From Levilactobacillus paucivorans (GTDB lineage Bacteria > Bacillota > Bacilli > Lactobacillales > Lactobacillaceae), in assembly GCF_001437125.1 (NCBI RefSeq), contig NZ_JQCA01000022.1, positions 1 to 41,941 on the forward strand: a stretch of 41,941 nucleotides of DNA, read 5' to 3'. The position numbers and the translations under genes are program-made. The notes below the pieces were generated by a model. The model saw nothing but the letters and a program-made list of their open reading frames with translations. It was not told the DNA's origin and ran no database searches. Shown piece by piece: positions 1 through 8,323 of this stretch (within the stretch, counting starts at the first letter, position 1; every line of letters begins with the position of its first letter).

Positions 1-37
1 CCACTTCTAAGAATAGATTCTTAGTGTTGCACTTGAT
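1..37. mobile_element. Probable IS30-type element end (left edge)
   Basis: The motif GTGTTGCACTT (24-34) is the reverse complement of AAGTGCAACAC at the right edge of the window. Next to it (7-24) is a perfect 8-bp palindrome, CTAAGAAT/ATTCTTAG. Ends of this kind are typical of IS30-family elements of lactobacilli (recalled, not searched). The element body would lie to the left, outside the window. The boundary with adhE is somewhere around base 35-40. No transposase is visible. Confidence 0.55.
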
Positions 38-2653
38 TTGACAATTGAGGAAGAAAATCCAAAATTAAAATCAACTGAAAAAACCGAAACCGTTGACCAG
101 ATGATTGACCGGTTAACGGCTAAAGCCCACGACGCCCTGTGTGCCATGGACGACTTTACCCAAGAAAAGGTCGACCACATCGTCCACCAGATGGCGATTG
201 CCGGTCTCGACCAAAACATGACATTAGCCAAGGCGGCCTTCGAAGAAACTGGCCGTGGGGTCATGGAAGACAAGGCCATTAAGAACATGTTTGCCACCGA
301 AGAAATTTGGCACTCGATCAAACATGACAAGACCGTCGGCATCATCAAGGACGACCGTGAACGTCAATTGATTACCGTTGCCGAACCTTTAGGGATTCTG
401 GCCGGGGTTACGCCTGTGACGAACCCAACGTCAACGACACTCTTCAAGTCATTGATTGCCGTGAAGACGCGGAATCCAATCATCTTTGCCTTTCACCCAC
501 AGGCCCAGAAGTCTTCTGTGATGGCGGCCAAGGTCGTTCGCGACGCCGCGATCGCTGCCGGTGCGCCAGAAGGCGTGATCCAGTGGATCGATAAGCCTAG
601 CTTGGATGCCACGACGGCGCTGATGAATCACCCAATGGTTGCCAGTGTCTTGGCCACCGGTGGTCCCGGCATGGTCAAAGCGGCCTACTCAACCGGTAAG
701 CCAGCCTTAGGGGTTGGCCCTGGTAATGGTCCAGCCTACATTGAAAAAACGGCGAAGATCAAGCGGGCCGTCTACGACATCGTCCTTTCCAAGACATTTG
801 ATAACGGGATGGTCTGTGCTTCTGAAAACAGTGCGGTCATTGACCAAGAAATCTATACCGCTGTTAAGCAAGAGATGCAAGATCGTGGTGTCTTCTTCAT
901 TAAGAAGGCCGACGAAAAGGCTCTGGCTGATGCGATGTTCCGACCAGAGGGTGGCGTCAAGGGCCCAATCGCCGGGATGGCTGCGGTTAAGATTGCGGCA
1001 TTAGCTGGGATTGAAGTGCCCGCTAACACCAAGGTCCTGGCAGCTGAATTGAAGGGTGTCGGACCAAAGTTCCCACTCTCTCAAGAAAAGTTATCGCCAG
1101 TGATTTCCGTTTACAAGGCAAAAGACAAAGCGGATGCCTTCCAAATCTGTGATGACCTCCTCCACTTCGGTGGGCTGGGTCACACGGCTGGTATCCACAC
1201 GACTAACGACGATCTCGCCACGGAATTTGGGATTAAGATGAAGGCCAGCCGGGTCCTCGTCAACACGCCTTCCGCTATCGGTGGGATTGGGAACCTCTAC
1301 AACGAAATGATTCCTTCATTGACGTTAGGAACCGGGTCATGGGGTAAGAACTCCGTGTCTCATAACGTTTCCTCATTTGACCTGTTGAACATCAAAACTA
1401 TTGCAAAGCGGCGAAATAACATGCAGTGGATTAAATTACCTCGCGTTTACTTTGAAAAGACATCCGTTCGTTACCTCGACGACATGCCTGGCATCAAGCG
1501 GGTCTTCCTGGTTACCAGCCCATCAATGGTTGAACTGGGTTACATCGACACCGTCTTAAATGAATTGAAGCGTCAACCAAATGGGATCGAATACTCCTTG
1601 TTCTCTGACGTGGAACCCGACCCAACAACCGACACGGTTGAACGTGGGGTAGCGCAGATGCGGACCTTTAAGCCAGATACCATTATTGCTTTAGGTGGGG
1701 GATCACCAATCGATGCTGCGAAGAACATGTGGTTATTCTACGAAGATCCTAACGCTAGTTTCTTCGGCGCTAAGCAGAAATTCTTGGATATTCGGAAGCG
1801 GACTTACAAGTTCCACAAGCCACACAAGGCCCAATTCGTGGCCATTCCAACGACATCTGGGACTGGTTCAGAAGTGACGCCATTCTCCGTCATTACTGAC
1901 TCCAAGACGCACGTGAAATACCCACTGGCTGACTATGCTTTGACGCCTGACGTGGCCATTGTGGATTCACAATTTATCCAAACGGTGCCAAAGAAGACGG
2001 TGGCTTACTCCGGATTAGACGTATTAACCCACGCCATTGAATCCTATGTTTCCGCCATGGCTTCCGACTACACGCGGCCATGGTCGCTGCAAGCCATCAA
2101 GTTGGTTATGGAAAATCTGACGGCTTCTTACAATGGGGATGTCACGGCTAAAGAGGAAATGCACAACGCCTCAACGTTAGCCGGGATGGCCTTTGCCAAC
2201 GCCTTCCTCGGGGTTGACCACTCGATTGCTCACAAATTAGGTGGAGAATTCGGCTTGCCTCATGGTTTGGCTATCGCGATCACTTTGCCACACGTTATCC
2301 GGTACAACTTCCAGGAACCAACGAAGCTGGCGATGTGGCCTAAGTACGAAACCTTCAGAGCCGATGAAGATTACGCTCAGATTGCCCGTTACTTGGGGTT
2401 AGCCGGGACGACTAAGGAAGAATTGAAGGAAGCCCTCGTCGCTAAAGTCATTGACTTGGCACACTCAGTTGGCGTGACCTTGAGCCTGAAGGCTAACGGC
2501 GTGGACAAGGCGCACTTCGACCGGACCGTGGACAAGTTAGCTGAATTGGCCTTCCAGGACCAATGTACGACGGCCAACCCACGGGAACCACTCGTGTCTG
2601 AACTGAAGCAAATTATGATTGATGAATACGACGGCAAGAACGTCGAAGAATAA
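38..2653 (+). CDS. adhE: Bifunctional acetaldehyde-CoA/alcohol dehydrogenase AdhE
   Basis: Cytoplasmic enzyme that reduces acetyl-CoA to acetaldehyde and then ethanol, regenerating NAD+ in heterolactic fermentation. The N-terminal half (about residues 20-450) is a CoA-acylating aldehyde dehydrogenase with catalytic Cys260 in the segment FDNGMVCASEN. The C-terminal half is an iron-dependent alcohol dehydrogenase, with GGGSPIDAAK near 555 and the His-rich metal region GVDHSIAHKLGGEFGLPHG near 730. The length of 871 aa is normal for the family. The only available start is a TTG at 38 with no ribosome site, directly against the IS-like end. The native start and promoter have therefore probably been displaced by IS insertion, with loss of only a few N-terminal residues. 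A strong terminator follows. Confidence 0.95.
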   Translation: MTIEEENPKLKSTEKTETVDQMIDRLTAKAHDALCAMDDFTQEKVDHIVHQMAIAGLDQNMTLAKAAFEETGRGVMEDKAIKNMFATEEIWHSIKHDKTVGIIKDDRERQLITVAEPLGILAGVTPVTNPTSTTLFKSLIAVKTRNPIIFAFHPQAQKSSVMAAKVVRDAAIAAGAPEGVIQWIDKPSLDATTALMNHPMVASVLATGGPGMVKAAYSTGKPALGVGPGNGPAYIEKTAKIKRAVYDIVLSKTFDNGMVCASENSAVIDQEIYTAVKQEMQDRGVFFIKKADEKALADAMFRPEGGVKGPIAGMAAVKIAALAGIEVPANTKVLAAELKGVGPKFPLSQEKLSPVISVYKAKDKADAFQICDDLLHFGGLGHTAGIHTTNDDLATEFGIKMKASRVLVNTPSAIGGIGNLYNEMIPSLTLGTGSWGKNSVSHNVSSFDLLNIKTIAKRRNNMQWIKLPRVYFEKTSVRYLDDMPGIKRVFLVTSPSMVELGYIDTVLNELKRQPNGIEYSLFSDVEPDPTTDTVERGVAQMRTFKPDTIIALGGGSPIDAAKNMWLFYEDPNASFFGAKQKFLDIRKRTYKFHKPHKAQFVAIPTTSGTGSEVTPFSVITDSKTHVKYPLADYALTPDVAIVDSQFIQTVPKKTVAYSGLDVLTHAIESYVSAMASDYTRPWSLQAIKLVMENLTASYNGDVTAKEEMHNASTLAGMAFANAFLGVDHSIAHKLGGEFGLPHGLAIAITLPHVIRYNFQEPTKLAMWPKYETFRADEDYAQIARYLGLAGTTKEELKEALVAKVIDLAHSVGVTLSLKANGVDKAHFDRTVDKLAELAFQDQCTTANPREPLVSELKQIMIDEYDGKNVEE

Positions 2654-2661
2654 GCAACACC

Positions 2662-2694
2662 GGGCGGTACTCCAGCGAGGGTACCGCCTTTTTT
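2662..2694 (+). terminator. Rho-independent terminator of adhE
   Basis: Stem GGCGGTAC (2663-2670) with GTACCGCC (2681-2688), a 10-base loop and a run of six T. It starts 9 bases after the adhE stop. Confidence 0.9.
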
Positions 2695-2724
2695 ATGCAT
2701 GTGGTAGGGGCAAAGTGCTAGAGG

Positions 2725-2912
2725 GCCGCATGCGGCTGCCAGGGGTTACGCCTGCTGTGGGGACGCTTCAGCCTGAGGATCAGGCTTCTCGCTCGATTTG
2801 AAGCCCCGCTAAGAGGCGCGGGTCTTCAAAGTCGCCCGTGGTGTAAGGCCGAGAAGCCCACTCGGTCTAACACCACCGTCACGGCTGGCTTCACCCCTGG
2901 CCTCCTCCGGCT
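2725..2912 (+). repeat. Structured intergenic element, copy A
   Basis: Member of a five-copy family in this window (188 bp). In order: a 5' palindrome GCCGCA/TGCGGC (2725-2736); outer stem GCCAGGGGT (2738-2746) with ACCCCTGGC (2893-2901); a conserved TGTGGGGAC segment; hairpin AGCCTGA/TCAGGCT; a second hairpin with TTTGAAG/CTTCAAA and CCCGC/GCGGG; a third with GGTGT/ACACC and GCCGAG/CTCGGT; and the tail CTCCGGCT (2905-2912). It lies just past the adhE terminator. No protein is encoded. Function unknown; a structured RNA is one possibility. Confidence 0.85.
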
Positions 2913-2929
2913 ACGGTTGTGAGTTGCCA

Positions 2930-3542
2930 TGAAATGGTGTGACGGTAGCCGATGGTTAGGATGAGACGATGGTCGACATACCAAGATGGTTAATGGTAAT
3001 CGGTGCGAGACGTCGACTGGGTAGCTATGTTTTAAGTGATATTGTCTCCAAAAGGATCGGTTTTCTACTATAATAGTAACCGCTAGAAGTTAACATCTCG
3101 GTGAATGGGTGAGTCGCTGTTCGGAGTTTGTTGCCGAGGGCTTATTTGGAGGATGATAGCTCAAAAACAAGCAATTTTATAAAATAAGCCGGGACCCGCT
3201 CCCTAATTTTGACAAAAATGGGGGTGATCGAACGTGAAATTTGCATGATTTTGCGTGAAATTGTCGCGAAAGAGTCAGAATTTCATCAAATTATCATGAA
3301 AAATGACCGTTTTTTTCGATTTTTCGGTGCAAAAGACACGGGAAAAAAGGTCTCTTTTTGGCTAAAATGGGTAAAAATTGGGCGATTAAAGCGGTTTATA
3401 TTACAACAGGGTAACAAATATTACGGAATGTCATACTGTAATATTTTTCTTAACGCTGGTGTAACCTAACACCAATCTCACTGACATAACCATCAGTTAT
3501 TCTAATAGCCGTTAAGCAAACAAAGGAGGACATTCATTTATT
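2930..3542. other. Long intergenic region upstream of the first LysM gene
   Basis: About 600 bases without a convincing gene. A TATAAT at 3069-3074 is followed by sequence able to pair: CTCGG with CCGAG enclosing about 3095-3138, and GGCTTATT (about 3139-3146) with AATAAGCC (about 3183-3190). This could be a small transcript or leader, but I do not recognise it. The rest is A+T-rich. Two small hairpins lie just before the gene: GGTGT/ACACC near 3459-3474 and ACTGA/TCAGT near 3480-3497. The ribosome site is AAAGGAGG (about 3521-3528). Confidence 0.4.
3400..3416 (-). promoter_or_regulatory. Candidate WalR (YycF) box
   Basis: Read on the minus strand this is TGTTAC-N5-TGTAAT, an exact match to the TGTWAH-N5-TGTWAH consensus of the cell-wall response regulator WalR. 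It lies about 130 bases upstream of a LysM peptidoglycan-active protein, the class of gene WalR controls. The minus-strand orientation lowers confidence. Confidence 0.45.
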
Positions 3543-4139
3543 ATGAATATCAAAAAAGCTTTAGTTACGACTCTTGGAACGGTTGCCGTTGTCGGTGCCG
3601 GTTTCTTCGCCACTAGCGACACGGCAAATGCCGATGTTAAGGTTACGGTCAAGCAGGGGGATTCTGTTTGGTCACTAGCTAACAAGTATGACTCATCTGT
3701 AAATGCTATCGAAAAGGCAAACAGCCTGGCTAACAGTAGCTTGATCTTTGTTGGCCAAAAGTTGAACGTGCCAAACAGCACGCAAACGACTTCGACTAGT
3801 TCAGCTAACGTTGCTAGCCAAAACTACAACACCGCTAGCCAAACGCAAAACACGACTTCTACCCAACAACAAACCACGACTAGCAGCAACACTGCTGCTT
3901 CTACTGGTGTGTCTGGTTCAGAAGCCAGTGCCAAAGCTTGGATTGCTGGTAAAGAATCTGGCGGTTCTTACTCAGCACGTAACGGTCAATACGTTGGGAA
4001 GTACCAATTGAGTGCTTCTTACTTGAACGGTGACTACTCTGCTGCCAACCAAGAAAAGGTTGCCAACAGCTACGTTGCTTCCCGTTACGGTTCATGGTCT
4101 GCTGCCCAATCATTTTGGCAAGCAAACGGCTGGTACTAA
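3543..4139 (+). CDS. Secreted LysM protein with C-terminal transglycosylase-like domain
   Basis: Predicted exported peptidoglycan-binding and cleaving protein of 198 aa. A signal peptide ends near residue 30 (ANA/D). One LysM domain (about 32-77, VKVTVKQGDSVWSLANKY) is followed by a Ser/Thr/Gln/Asn-rich linker (78-125). The compact C-terminal domain (about 130-198) begins AKAWIAGKESGGSY, with candidate catalytic Glu138, and ends WQANGWY, as in the small lactobacillar extracellular transglycosylases. Ribosome site AAAGGAGG. A strong terminator follows, so it is monocistronic. It is paralogous to the next two genes; its linker and C-terminal domain are most like 4756-5391. Enzymatic activity is inferred from the family. 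Confidence 0.85.
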   Translation: MNIKKALVTTLGTVAVVGAGFFATSDTANADVKVTVKQGDSVWSLANKYDSSVNAIEKANSLANSSLIFVGQKLNVPNSTQTTSTSSANVASQNYNTASQTQNTTSTQQQTTTSSNTAASTGVSGSEASAKAWIAGKESGGSYSARNGQYVGKYQLSASYLNGDYSAANQEKVANSYVASRYGSWSAAQSFWQANGWY

Positions 4140-4171
4140 AACTCAGCTCATTTAACGTTTAAATTCAAGTA

Positions 4172-4206
4172 AGCACAGCGGATGCAGGTCCGCTGTGCTT
4201 TTTTGT
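4172..4206 (+). terminator. Rho-independent terminator of the first LysM gene
   Basis: Perfect 11-bp stem AGCACAGCGGA (4172-4182)/TCCGCTGTGCT (4189-4199) followed by T residues. Confidence 0.9.
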
Positions 4207-4209
4207 TGC

Positions 4210-4755
4210 GCTGAAAATGAAATGGACGGAGATGGGATAGCTGTTTGAGTTGAACATGGACCGTTGCGTGAAAATAGGTCATTGCGAATAAGTTTCCGAT
4301 GTAAGGACTCTTACGGCTAACTTACCTGACAGCGTGGCGCAAAGTTGTCTGTGAAGAGACTGGATAACGGCCAATTTTCTTTCGCTAGGAATGACTTGGC
4401 ACACTGTCTTTTACTTATATTTAGGAAGAAACGTTCTGCGAAATGGTTAAAAAGCACCAAAATTTCCACTTTTTTGGCGAAAGATCGCGGTATATTGCAG
4501 AAAAGAACAGCGAAGATGACCGCCGAAACTCCACTTTTTCTCGCTAAACCGTCACACCACAGCAACATAAGCCCTAGAAAGTCCCCGTATGTTGCGGCGT
4601 GGTTAACCATGTTACGGTTTGTCATGTAAGGCGATTTTTCTTAATCAGCGTGTAACTCAGTATCAACCACCGTGTAACCTCCACAGGTTATGATAGGTCT
4701 CGTTAAGTAATTGAGACACAGACCGCTTCACTAATCAAAGGAGGACATTCATTTT
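4210..4755. other. Intergenic region upstream of the second LysM gene
   Basis: About 545 bases with no supported gene; the ORFs on both strands have no recognisable product. The last 130 bases resemble the leader of the first LysM gene: shared TGTCAT, TTTTTCTTAA, GTGTAAC and an identical AAAGGAGGACATTCATT ribosome region. Two small leader hairpins are present: GTAACC/GGTTAT near 4674-4691 and GTCTC/GAGAC near 4697-4717. This suggests a common regulatory region copied with the gene. Confidence 0.5.
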
Positions 4756-5391
4756 ATGAATATCAAAAAAGCTTTAGTTTCTACATTAGGTACTGCCGCA
4801 GTATTAGGTGCCGGGTTCTTTGCCAGCACCACTTCCGCTAACGCCGACGTCCGGGTGTCGGTTAAGTCCGGAGACACGGTTTCTAAGATTGCAAACCAAT
4901 ACAACTCCAGTGTGTCATCAATCGAAAAGGCTAACAACTTAAAGAACGTTAACGTCATCTACGTGGGTGAATCTCTGGTTGTGCCATCAGCTTCGTCAAC
5001 CAGCACGACTACGACTAGCAGCCAAGTTTCAACGCCTAGCCAAACCACGACTTCGACTTATTCTGCTAATACTAACAACTCTGCCAACTACACTGGCACT
5101 AATAACTACAGCAGTCAATCCGCTTCTACTGGGACGACTAGCTCTGCTTCAACGACGTCAACTTCCGGTAACAGTTCATCCGCTAAGGCATGGATTGCCA
5201 ACAAGGAGTCTGGTGGCTCATACTCAGCTCGTAACGGCCAATACGTTGGGAAGTACCAATTGAGCGCTTCTTACTTGCATGGGGATTACTCTGCCGCTAA
5301 CCAAGAAAAGGTTGCCAACAACTACGTGACCTCTCGTTACGGTTCATGGTCCGCTGCCAAGTCATTCTGGCAAGCAAACGGCTGGTACTAA
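4756..5391 (+). CDS. Secreted LysM protein with C-terminal transglycosylase-like domain (paralog)
   Basis: Exported protein of 211 aa with the same plan as the gene at 3543. The signal peptide ends near residue 30 (ANA/DV) and is nearly identical at the N-terminus (MNIKKALV). One LysM domain (about 31-76, VRVSVKSGDTVSKIANQYNSS) is followed by a longer Ser/Thr/Asn linker. The C-terminal catalytic-like domain begins AKAWIANKESGGSY (candidate Glu151) and ends ANGWY. The C-terminal 70 residues are almost identical to the first gene while the linkers differ. This indicates tandem duplication with linker divergence. Its own leader and terminator make it monocistronic. Confidence 0.85.
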   Translation: MNIKKALVSTLGTAAVLGAGFFASTTSANADVRVSVKSGDTVSKIANQYNSSVSSIEKANNLKNVNVIYVGESLVVPSASSTSTTTTSSQVSTPSQTTTSTYSANTNNSANYTGTNNYSSQSASTGTTSSASTTSTSGNSSSAKAWIANKESGGSYSARNGQYVGKYQLSASYLHGDYSAANQEKVANNYVTSRYGSWSAAKSFWQANGWY

Positions 5392-5423
5392 AATTAGCCA
5401 ACTTAATTAACTGAAGGTAATAA

Positions 5424-5460
5424 CGGTGGCGGTTCCTCTTTGGGGGAGCCGTCATTTTTG
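5424..5460 (+). terminator. Terminator of the second LysM gene
   Basis: GGCGGTTCC pairs, with G-T wobbles, with GGAGCCGTC, followed by ATTTTT. A second short hairpin, CCCGT/ACGGG, follows near 5473-5487. Confidence 0.75.
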
Positions 5461-5521
5461 CGTACGCGGAATCCCGTTGTGACGGGGTTTGTCGGTGTAA
5501 ACGATTCAAACTAGAATTGGT

Positions 5522-5538
5522 TGTCATCATTTTGTAAC
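5522..5538 (+). promoter_or_regulatory. Candidate WalR-like box
   Basis: TGTCAT-N5-TGTAAC differs by one base from the TGTWAH-N5-TGTWAH consensus. It lies about 75 bases upstream of the third transglycosylase-like gene. A weak promoter may follow (TTTGCC at 5549, TATGCT at 5571, 16-base spacer). Confidence 0.4.
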
Positions 5539-5614
5539 ATTTACTCAATTTGCCTGTAACAGTCGAAGCTTATGCTGGGGTTACTGAAGAACAACCAGAC
5601 AAGGAGGAACCGGC

Positions 5615-5965
5615 TTGAAATTAAAGGCACTGTTGATGACGATGTTAATGATGGGGACGTTGGTTCTGTCTGGCGTGACGACGTTGGTGGGGTCAACCAC
5701 CACAGCCGAAGCCAAGGTCACTTACGTTTGCAAGCTTTCCAAGCAAGAGCGGCAGGCAAAGAAGTGGATTGCCATGAAGGAATCCGGTGGAAACTACAAG
5801 GCCACGAACGGTCTTTACTATGGTCGTTACCAGCTCACCCGGTCCTACTTAAAAGGGGACTACAGTAAGGCTAACCAGGAGAAGACGGCGGATCGATACG
5901 CCCATAGCCGTTATGGTACCTGGGTCAAGGCTAAGCGCCACTGGTTGGCTTGTGGCTGGTTCTAA
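5615..5965 (+). CDS. Secreted stand-alone transglycosylase-like domain protein without LysM
   Basis: Small exported protein (116 aa) made of a signal peptide ending near AEA (residue 34) and then only the C-terminal domain of its two upstream paralogs: AKKWIAMKESGGNY (candidate Glu56), GLYYGRYQL, and the ending LACGWF. It has no LysM domain or linker. It is strongly basic and carries two cysteines, Cys39 and Cys113, at the two ends of the mature domain, whereas the paralogs have none. A disulfide clasp is possible. Ribosome site AAGGAGG, 9 bases upstream. It probably acts on peptidoglycan (inferred). Confidence 0.8.
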   Translation: MKLKALLMTMLMMGTLVLSGVTTLVGSTTTAEAKVTYVCKLSKQERQAKKWIAMKESGGNYKATNGLYYGRYQLTRSYLKGDYSKANQEKTADRYAHSRYGTWVKAKRHWLACGWF

Positions 5966-5980
5966 ATCATGATGAGTAGC

Positions 5981-6008
5981 GGCTCGGGATTTTCCTGGGC
6001 TTTTTATT
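5981..6008 (+). terminator. Terminator of the stand-alone transglycosylase-like gene
   Basis: GCTCGGGA pairs with TCCTGGGC across a 3-base loop, followed by TTTTT. Confidence 0.75.
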
Positions 6009-6027
6009 TTGGCGTTTGCCAATAAAG

Positions 6028-6075
6028 AAAAATGGCGTCAAATTCAGTATTTACGCTGAATTTGACGCCATTTTT
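6028..6075. terminator. Bidirectional terminator
   Basis: Perfect 20-bp inverted repeat (6028-6047 with 6056-6075) around an 8-base loop, flanked by A and T runs. It abuts the stop codon of the minus-strand YhgE-type gene and can also stop plus-strand readthrough. Confidence 0.9.
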
Positions 6076-6077
6076 AA

Positions 6078-7475
6078 TTAGGATTCGGCGAGTGGTTCTT
6101 GTTTCATAAGCAGGTGGAACTTGAGAACGATTAGTAGGTTGAATCCCACGATCATAGTCAGGAGAATTCCCCAAGCGGTATTGGTGCCGGTATTCGTAGA
6201 GATGGCTGACCGTAAGAGATCGATCAGGTAGGTCATCGGTAGCCATGGATTGAGCCGTTGAGCAAAGGAGCTGACCAATGGCGTCGGGTATAAGCCGCCA
6301 GAACTTGCGAGTTGTAGAACCAAGACGATCGAGATGAGCCAGGTGCCGAAACCACCGAGTAGGAGGCGAAGGCAAAAGATGAGGGAAAGAAATAGAACTG
6401 ATCCCAGGAGAATGGCCCAGAAGAGGGCGGACTCCGAGCGGACGGTTAGGCCGTTAGCTTGTCGTAGCGTAAAGAAGAGTAGGCCGCTTTGAATGAGTGC
6501 AACCACCCCGACGACACTGGCTTTGCTTCCCCACCAAGTGAGGGCTAAGCGTGGCTTGCGGTAAAATATCGCCCCGTCATACATGGTTCCCAGGGCAATC
6601 CCACCGACGTAAAGGCCAATTGCAATGGCAAATGGTGCCATCCCGGTACCATTATTGGGAACCTTGGCAATATCGTGGCTTTGAACTGCCACGGGTTGCG
6701 CTAAAGCCATTGCTGTTGCCGTGGTATCGGCAATTGTTGCGAGTTGTTGATGGCCATTAGTGAGAGCCTGCCCCATCGTAACGGATCCTTGCTGGAGGCG
6801 CTGAATACCTTGCTGCGAGGCGGTTAGGCCCATGGTCAACGCTTGATTGTGAATCGGTGTCGTGGCGGTCAGAAGTCTTTGCGTTCCCAGACCAAGTTGC
6901 TGGCTCCCAGCTGAGAGAGCAGTCGTTCCCTTGGCCGCGGCAGCCATGCCGGCAGATGCGCCGTGGACAGCGGTTAAGAGGGCTTGAACGTTCAACTGTG
7001 TGACTTCTCGGCTGACTTTGGTCGTAATGCTGGTGGCCATTCCGCTAGTAATCTTGGAAACAATGAAGTTCTGGCCGGAGTTTTGGGTGTAGTGAAGTTG
7101 CATTTGCTGGGGATGAGTCGTGAGTAAGGTCGTCGCGTCCTGAGAGAAGTCGCGGGGAACCGTGACGACGAGATAAACTTTCCCGGATTTTAGTTGTCGC
7201 TCTGCTGTGGTTGCCGAGAGATGGTGGAAGTCGAGGCTGTCAGATCGAATGAGGTTGTGGGTGAGTTGTCGGCCAATCGCAATCGTTTTACCATGGGTCG
7301 TTGCTGGTCGGTCGTGATCCACGATGGCTACGGGAATATCATCGGTATGACCATAAGTGTTCCACATGGACGATAGGTAAAGGTAGCAGTAGATTGCCGG
7401 GATTAGGGCAATCATGAGTAGAACTAGAATCAGAGATTTGTGTTGCCATAAAGCGTGCCATTCACTCTTTAACAT
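6078..7475 (-). CDS. YhgE/Pip-family membrane protein (ABC-2-like)
   Basis: Predicted membrane protein of 465 aa. One transmembrane helix near the N-terminus (about 15-35) is followed by a large extracellular segment starting IPVAIVDHDRPATTHGK, as in YhgE/Pip proteins. That segment has an Ala/Gln-rich, tape-like region (about 190-265). About five C-terminal hydrophobic segments follow, with the ABC-2-like ending. Relatives include phage-infection proteins and components of type VII secretion loci; the role here is unknown. The start at 7475 (MLKSEWHALW) is preferred because AAGGTGGG lies just upstream; a 28-residue extension is open but unsupported. It is divergent from the TetR gene at 7736, which is the likely regulator. 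Confidence 0.75.
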   Translation of the reverse strand: MLKSEWHALWQHKSLILVLLMIALIPAIYCYLYLSSMWNTYGHTDDIPVAIVDHDRPATTHGKTIAIGRQLTHNLIRSDSLDFHHLSATTAERQLKSGKVYLVVTVPRDFSQDATTLLTTHPQQMQLHYTQNSGQNFIVSKITSGMATSITTKVSREVTQLNVQALLTAVHGASAGMAAAAKGTTALSAGSQQLGLGTQRLLTATTPIHNQALTMGLTASQQGIQRLQQGSVTMGQALTNGHQQLATIADTTATAMALAQPVAVQSHDIAKVPNNGTGMAPFAIAIGLYVGGIALGTMYDGAIFYRKPRLALTWWGSKASVVGVVALIQSGLLFFTLRQANGLTVRSESALFWAILLGSVLFLSLIFCLRLLLGGFGTWLISIVLVLQLASSGGLYPTPLVSSFAQRLNPWLPMTYLIDLLRSAISTNTGTNTAWGILLTMIVGFNLLIVLKFHLLMKQEPLAES

Positions 7476-7571
7476 GAAAATCCCACCTTTCGAGGAGCTG
7501 TTGCGTTGCTCTAAAACACCCTTAGCGTAAGGCCACCGGCCAAGTGGTGCAATCGACAATATAGGTGGAAG

Positions 7572-7593
7572 TGTTGGGTAAAAATGACCAACA
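7572..7593. promoter_or_regulatory. Candidate TetR operator between yhgE-like and tetR genes
   Basis: Inverted repeat TGTTGG ... CCAACA with a 10-base spacer in the divergent intergenic region. Weak on its own; position is the main support. Confidence 0.35.
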
Positions 7594-7668
7594 TTGTCGT
7601 GAGTTTTCCCATAAAAGGCTGGCTTGATTAACTGAAAAGGCCAACAACAGGTTTACCGGAAGTGTTGA

Positions 7669-7697
7669 TTGACGCTGTTAAAGAAAAGTTATCTAAT
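7669..7697 (+). promoter_or_regulatory. Promoter of the TetR gene
   Basis: -35 TTGACG (7669-7674), 17-base spacer, -10 TCTAAT (7692-7697), about 40 bases before the start codon. Confidence 0.55.
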
Positions 7698-7735
7698 TGA
7701 TTTAAAATGGCGTGATTCAGTGAGGAGATGATGGC

Positions 7736-8323
7736 ATGGAGACAGATACGCGGGTTCTGACAACGGAGGTTAAGTTGCAGCGGGCTTTCGTTAAATTGCT
7801 TGCAGACAAGGGATTTGACCGTCTCACAGTTCGAGATTTAGCTCGTGAAGCCACGATTAATCGCGGAACCTTTTACCAGCACTATTTGGATAAATTTGAT
7901 TTACTAACGAGCTATGAGAATGAGCTGGTGGGAGCCGTGCAGGGAATTTTTACACAGTATCCCAAGCCAATGGGGAAAATGGTACCGGATCAGCGGGATG
8001 CTTTTTGGCAATTGTTTCAATATTTGTATCACCAACGGGCTTTGAGTGCCGCATTATTGCGGTGTCCGGCGTCAAAGATTGGCCCCCGCCTCAAGGCACT
8101 CATTGTGATGATTGTGGCGGTTCCAGTCGATGGTGAAGCTGCGATTCCACAAGACATTGCGCAGGAGATCGTGGTCCAGGGAGTTCTCGACTTCATTCGT
8201 TATTGGTTGACGCGTGACGTGGTTTTATCTCCGCAGCGAGCCTACGCGATTTTCAAGGTAACACGGACGCTTTCACCCCAACAATTAGTCGGTGACAATG
8301 AAAGCTTTTCAAATAATTCTTGA
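7736..8323 (+). CDS. TetR/AcrR-family transcriptional regulator
   Basis: DNA-binding protein of 195 aa. The N-terminal TetR helix-turn-helix is LTVRDLAREATINRGTFYQHYLDKFDLL (about residues 29-56). The C-terminal ligand or dimerisation domain is divergent. AGGAG lies 8 bases before ATG 7736. It is divergent from the YhgE-type membrane protein, a common arrangement for a local repressor of an export gene; this is inference. The stop codon (8321-8323) is the first three bases of a candidate cre site for the downstream ackA. Confidence 0.85.
   Translation: METDTRVLTTEVKLQRAFVKLLADKGFDRLTVRDLAREATINRGTFYQHYLDKFDLLTSYENELVGAVQGIFTQYPKPMGKMVPDQRDAFWQLFQYLYHQRALSAALLRCPASKIGPRLKALIVMIVAVPVDGEAAIPQDIAQEIVVQGVLDFIRYWLTRDVVLSPQRAYAIFKVTRTLSPQQLVGDNESFSNNS

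Noticed and set aside
3069-3200. ydaO-type c-di-AMP riboswitch before a cell-wall gene
   Set aside because: The conserved ydaO core segments are not present and the spacing to the gene is too large.
3209-3469. 86-codon ORF upstream of the first LysM gene
   Set aside because: A+T-rich, low-complexity translation, overlaps the WalR-like box, no recognisable family.
4317-4629. Overlapping ORFs of about 100 codons on both strands
   Set aside because: Intergenic promoter region shared with the other LysM leader; no ribosome sites and no recognisable product.
6078-7559. 28-residue longer start for the YhgE-type gene
   Set aside because: The extension lacks a ribosome site and precedes a good AAGGTGGG site at the internal ATG 7475.
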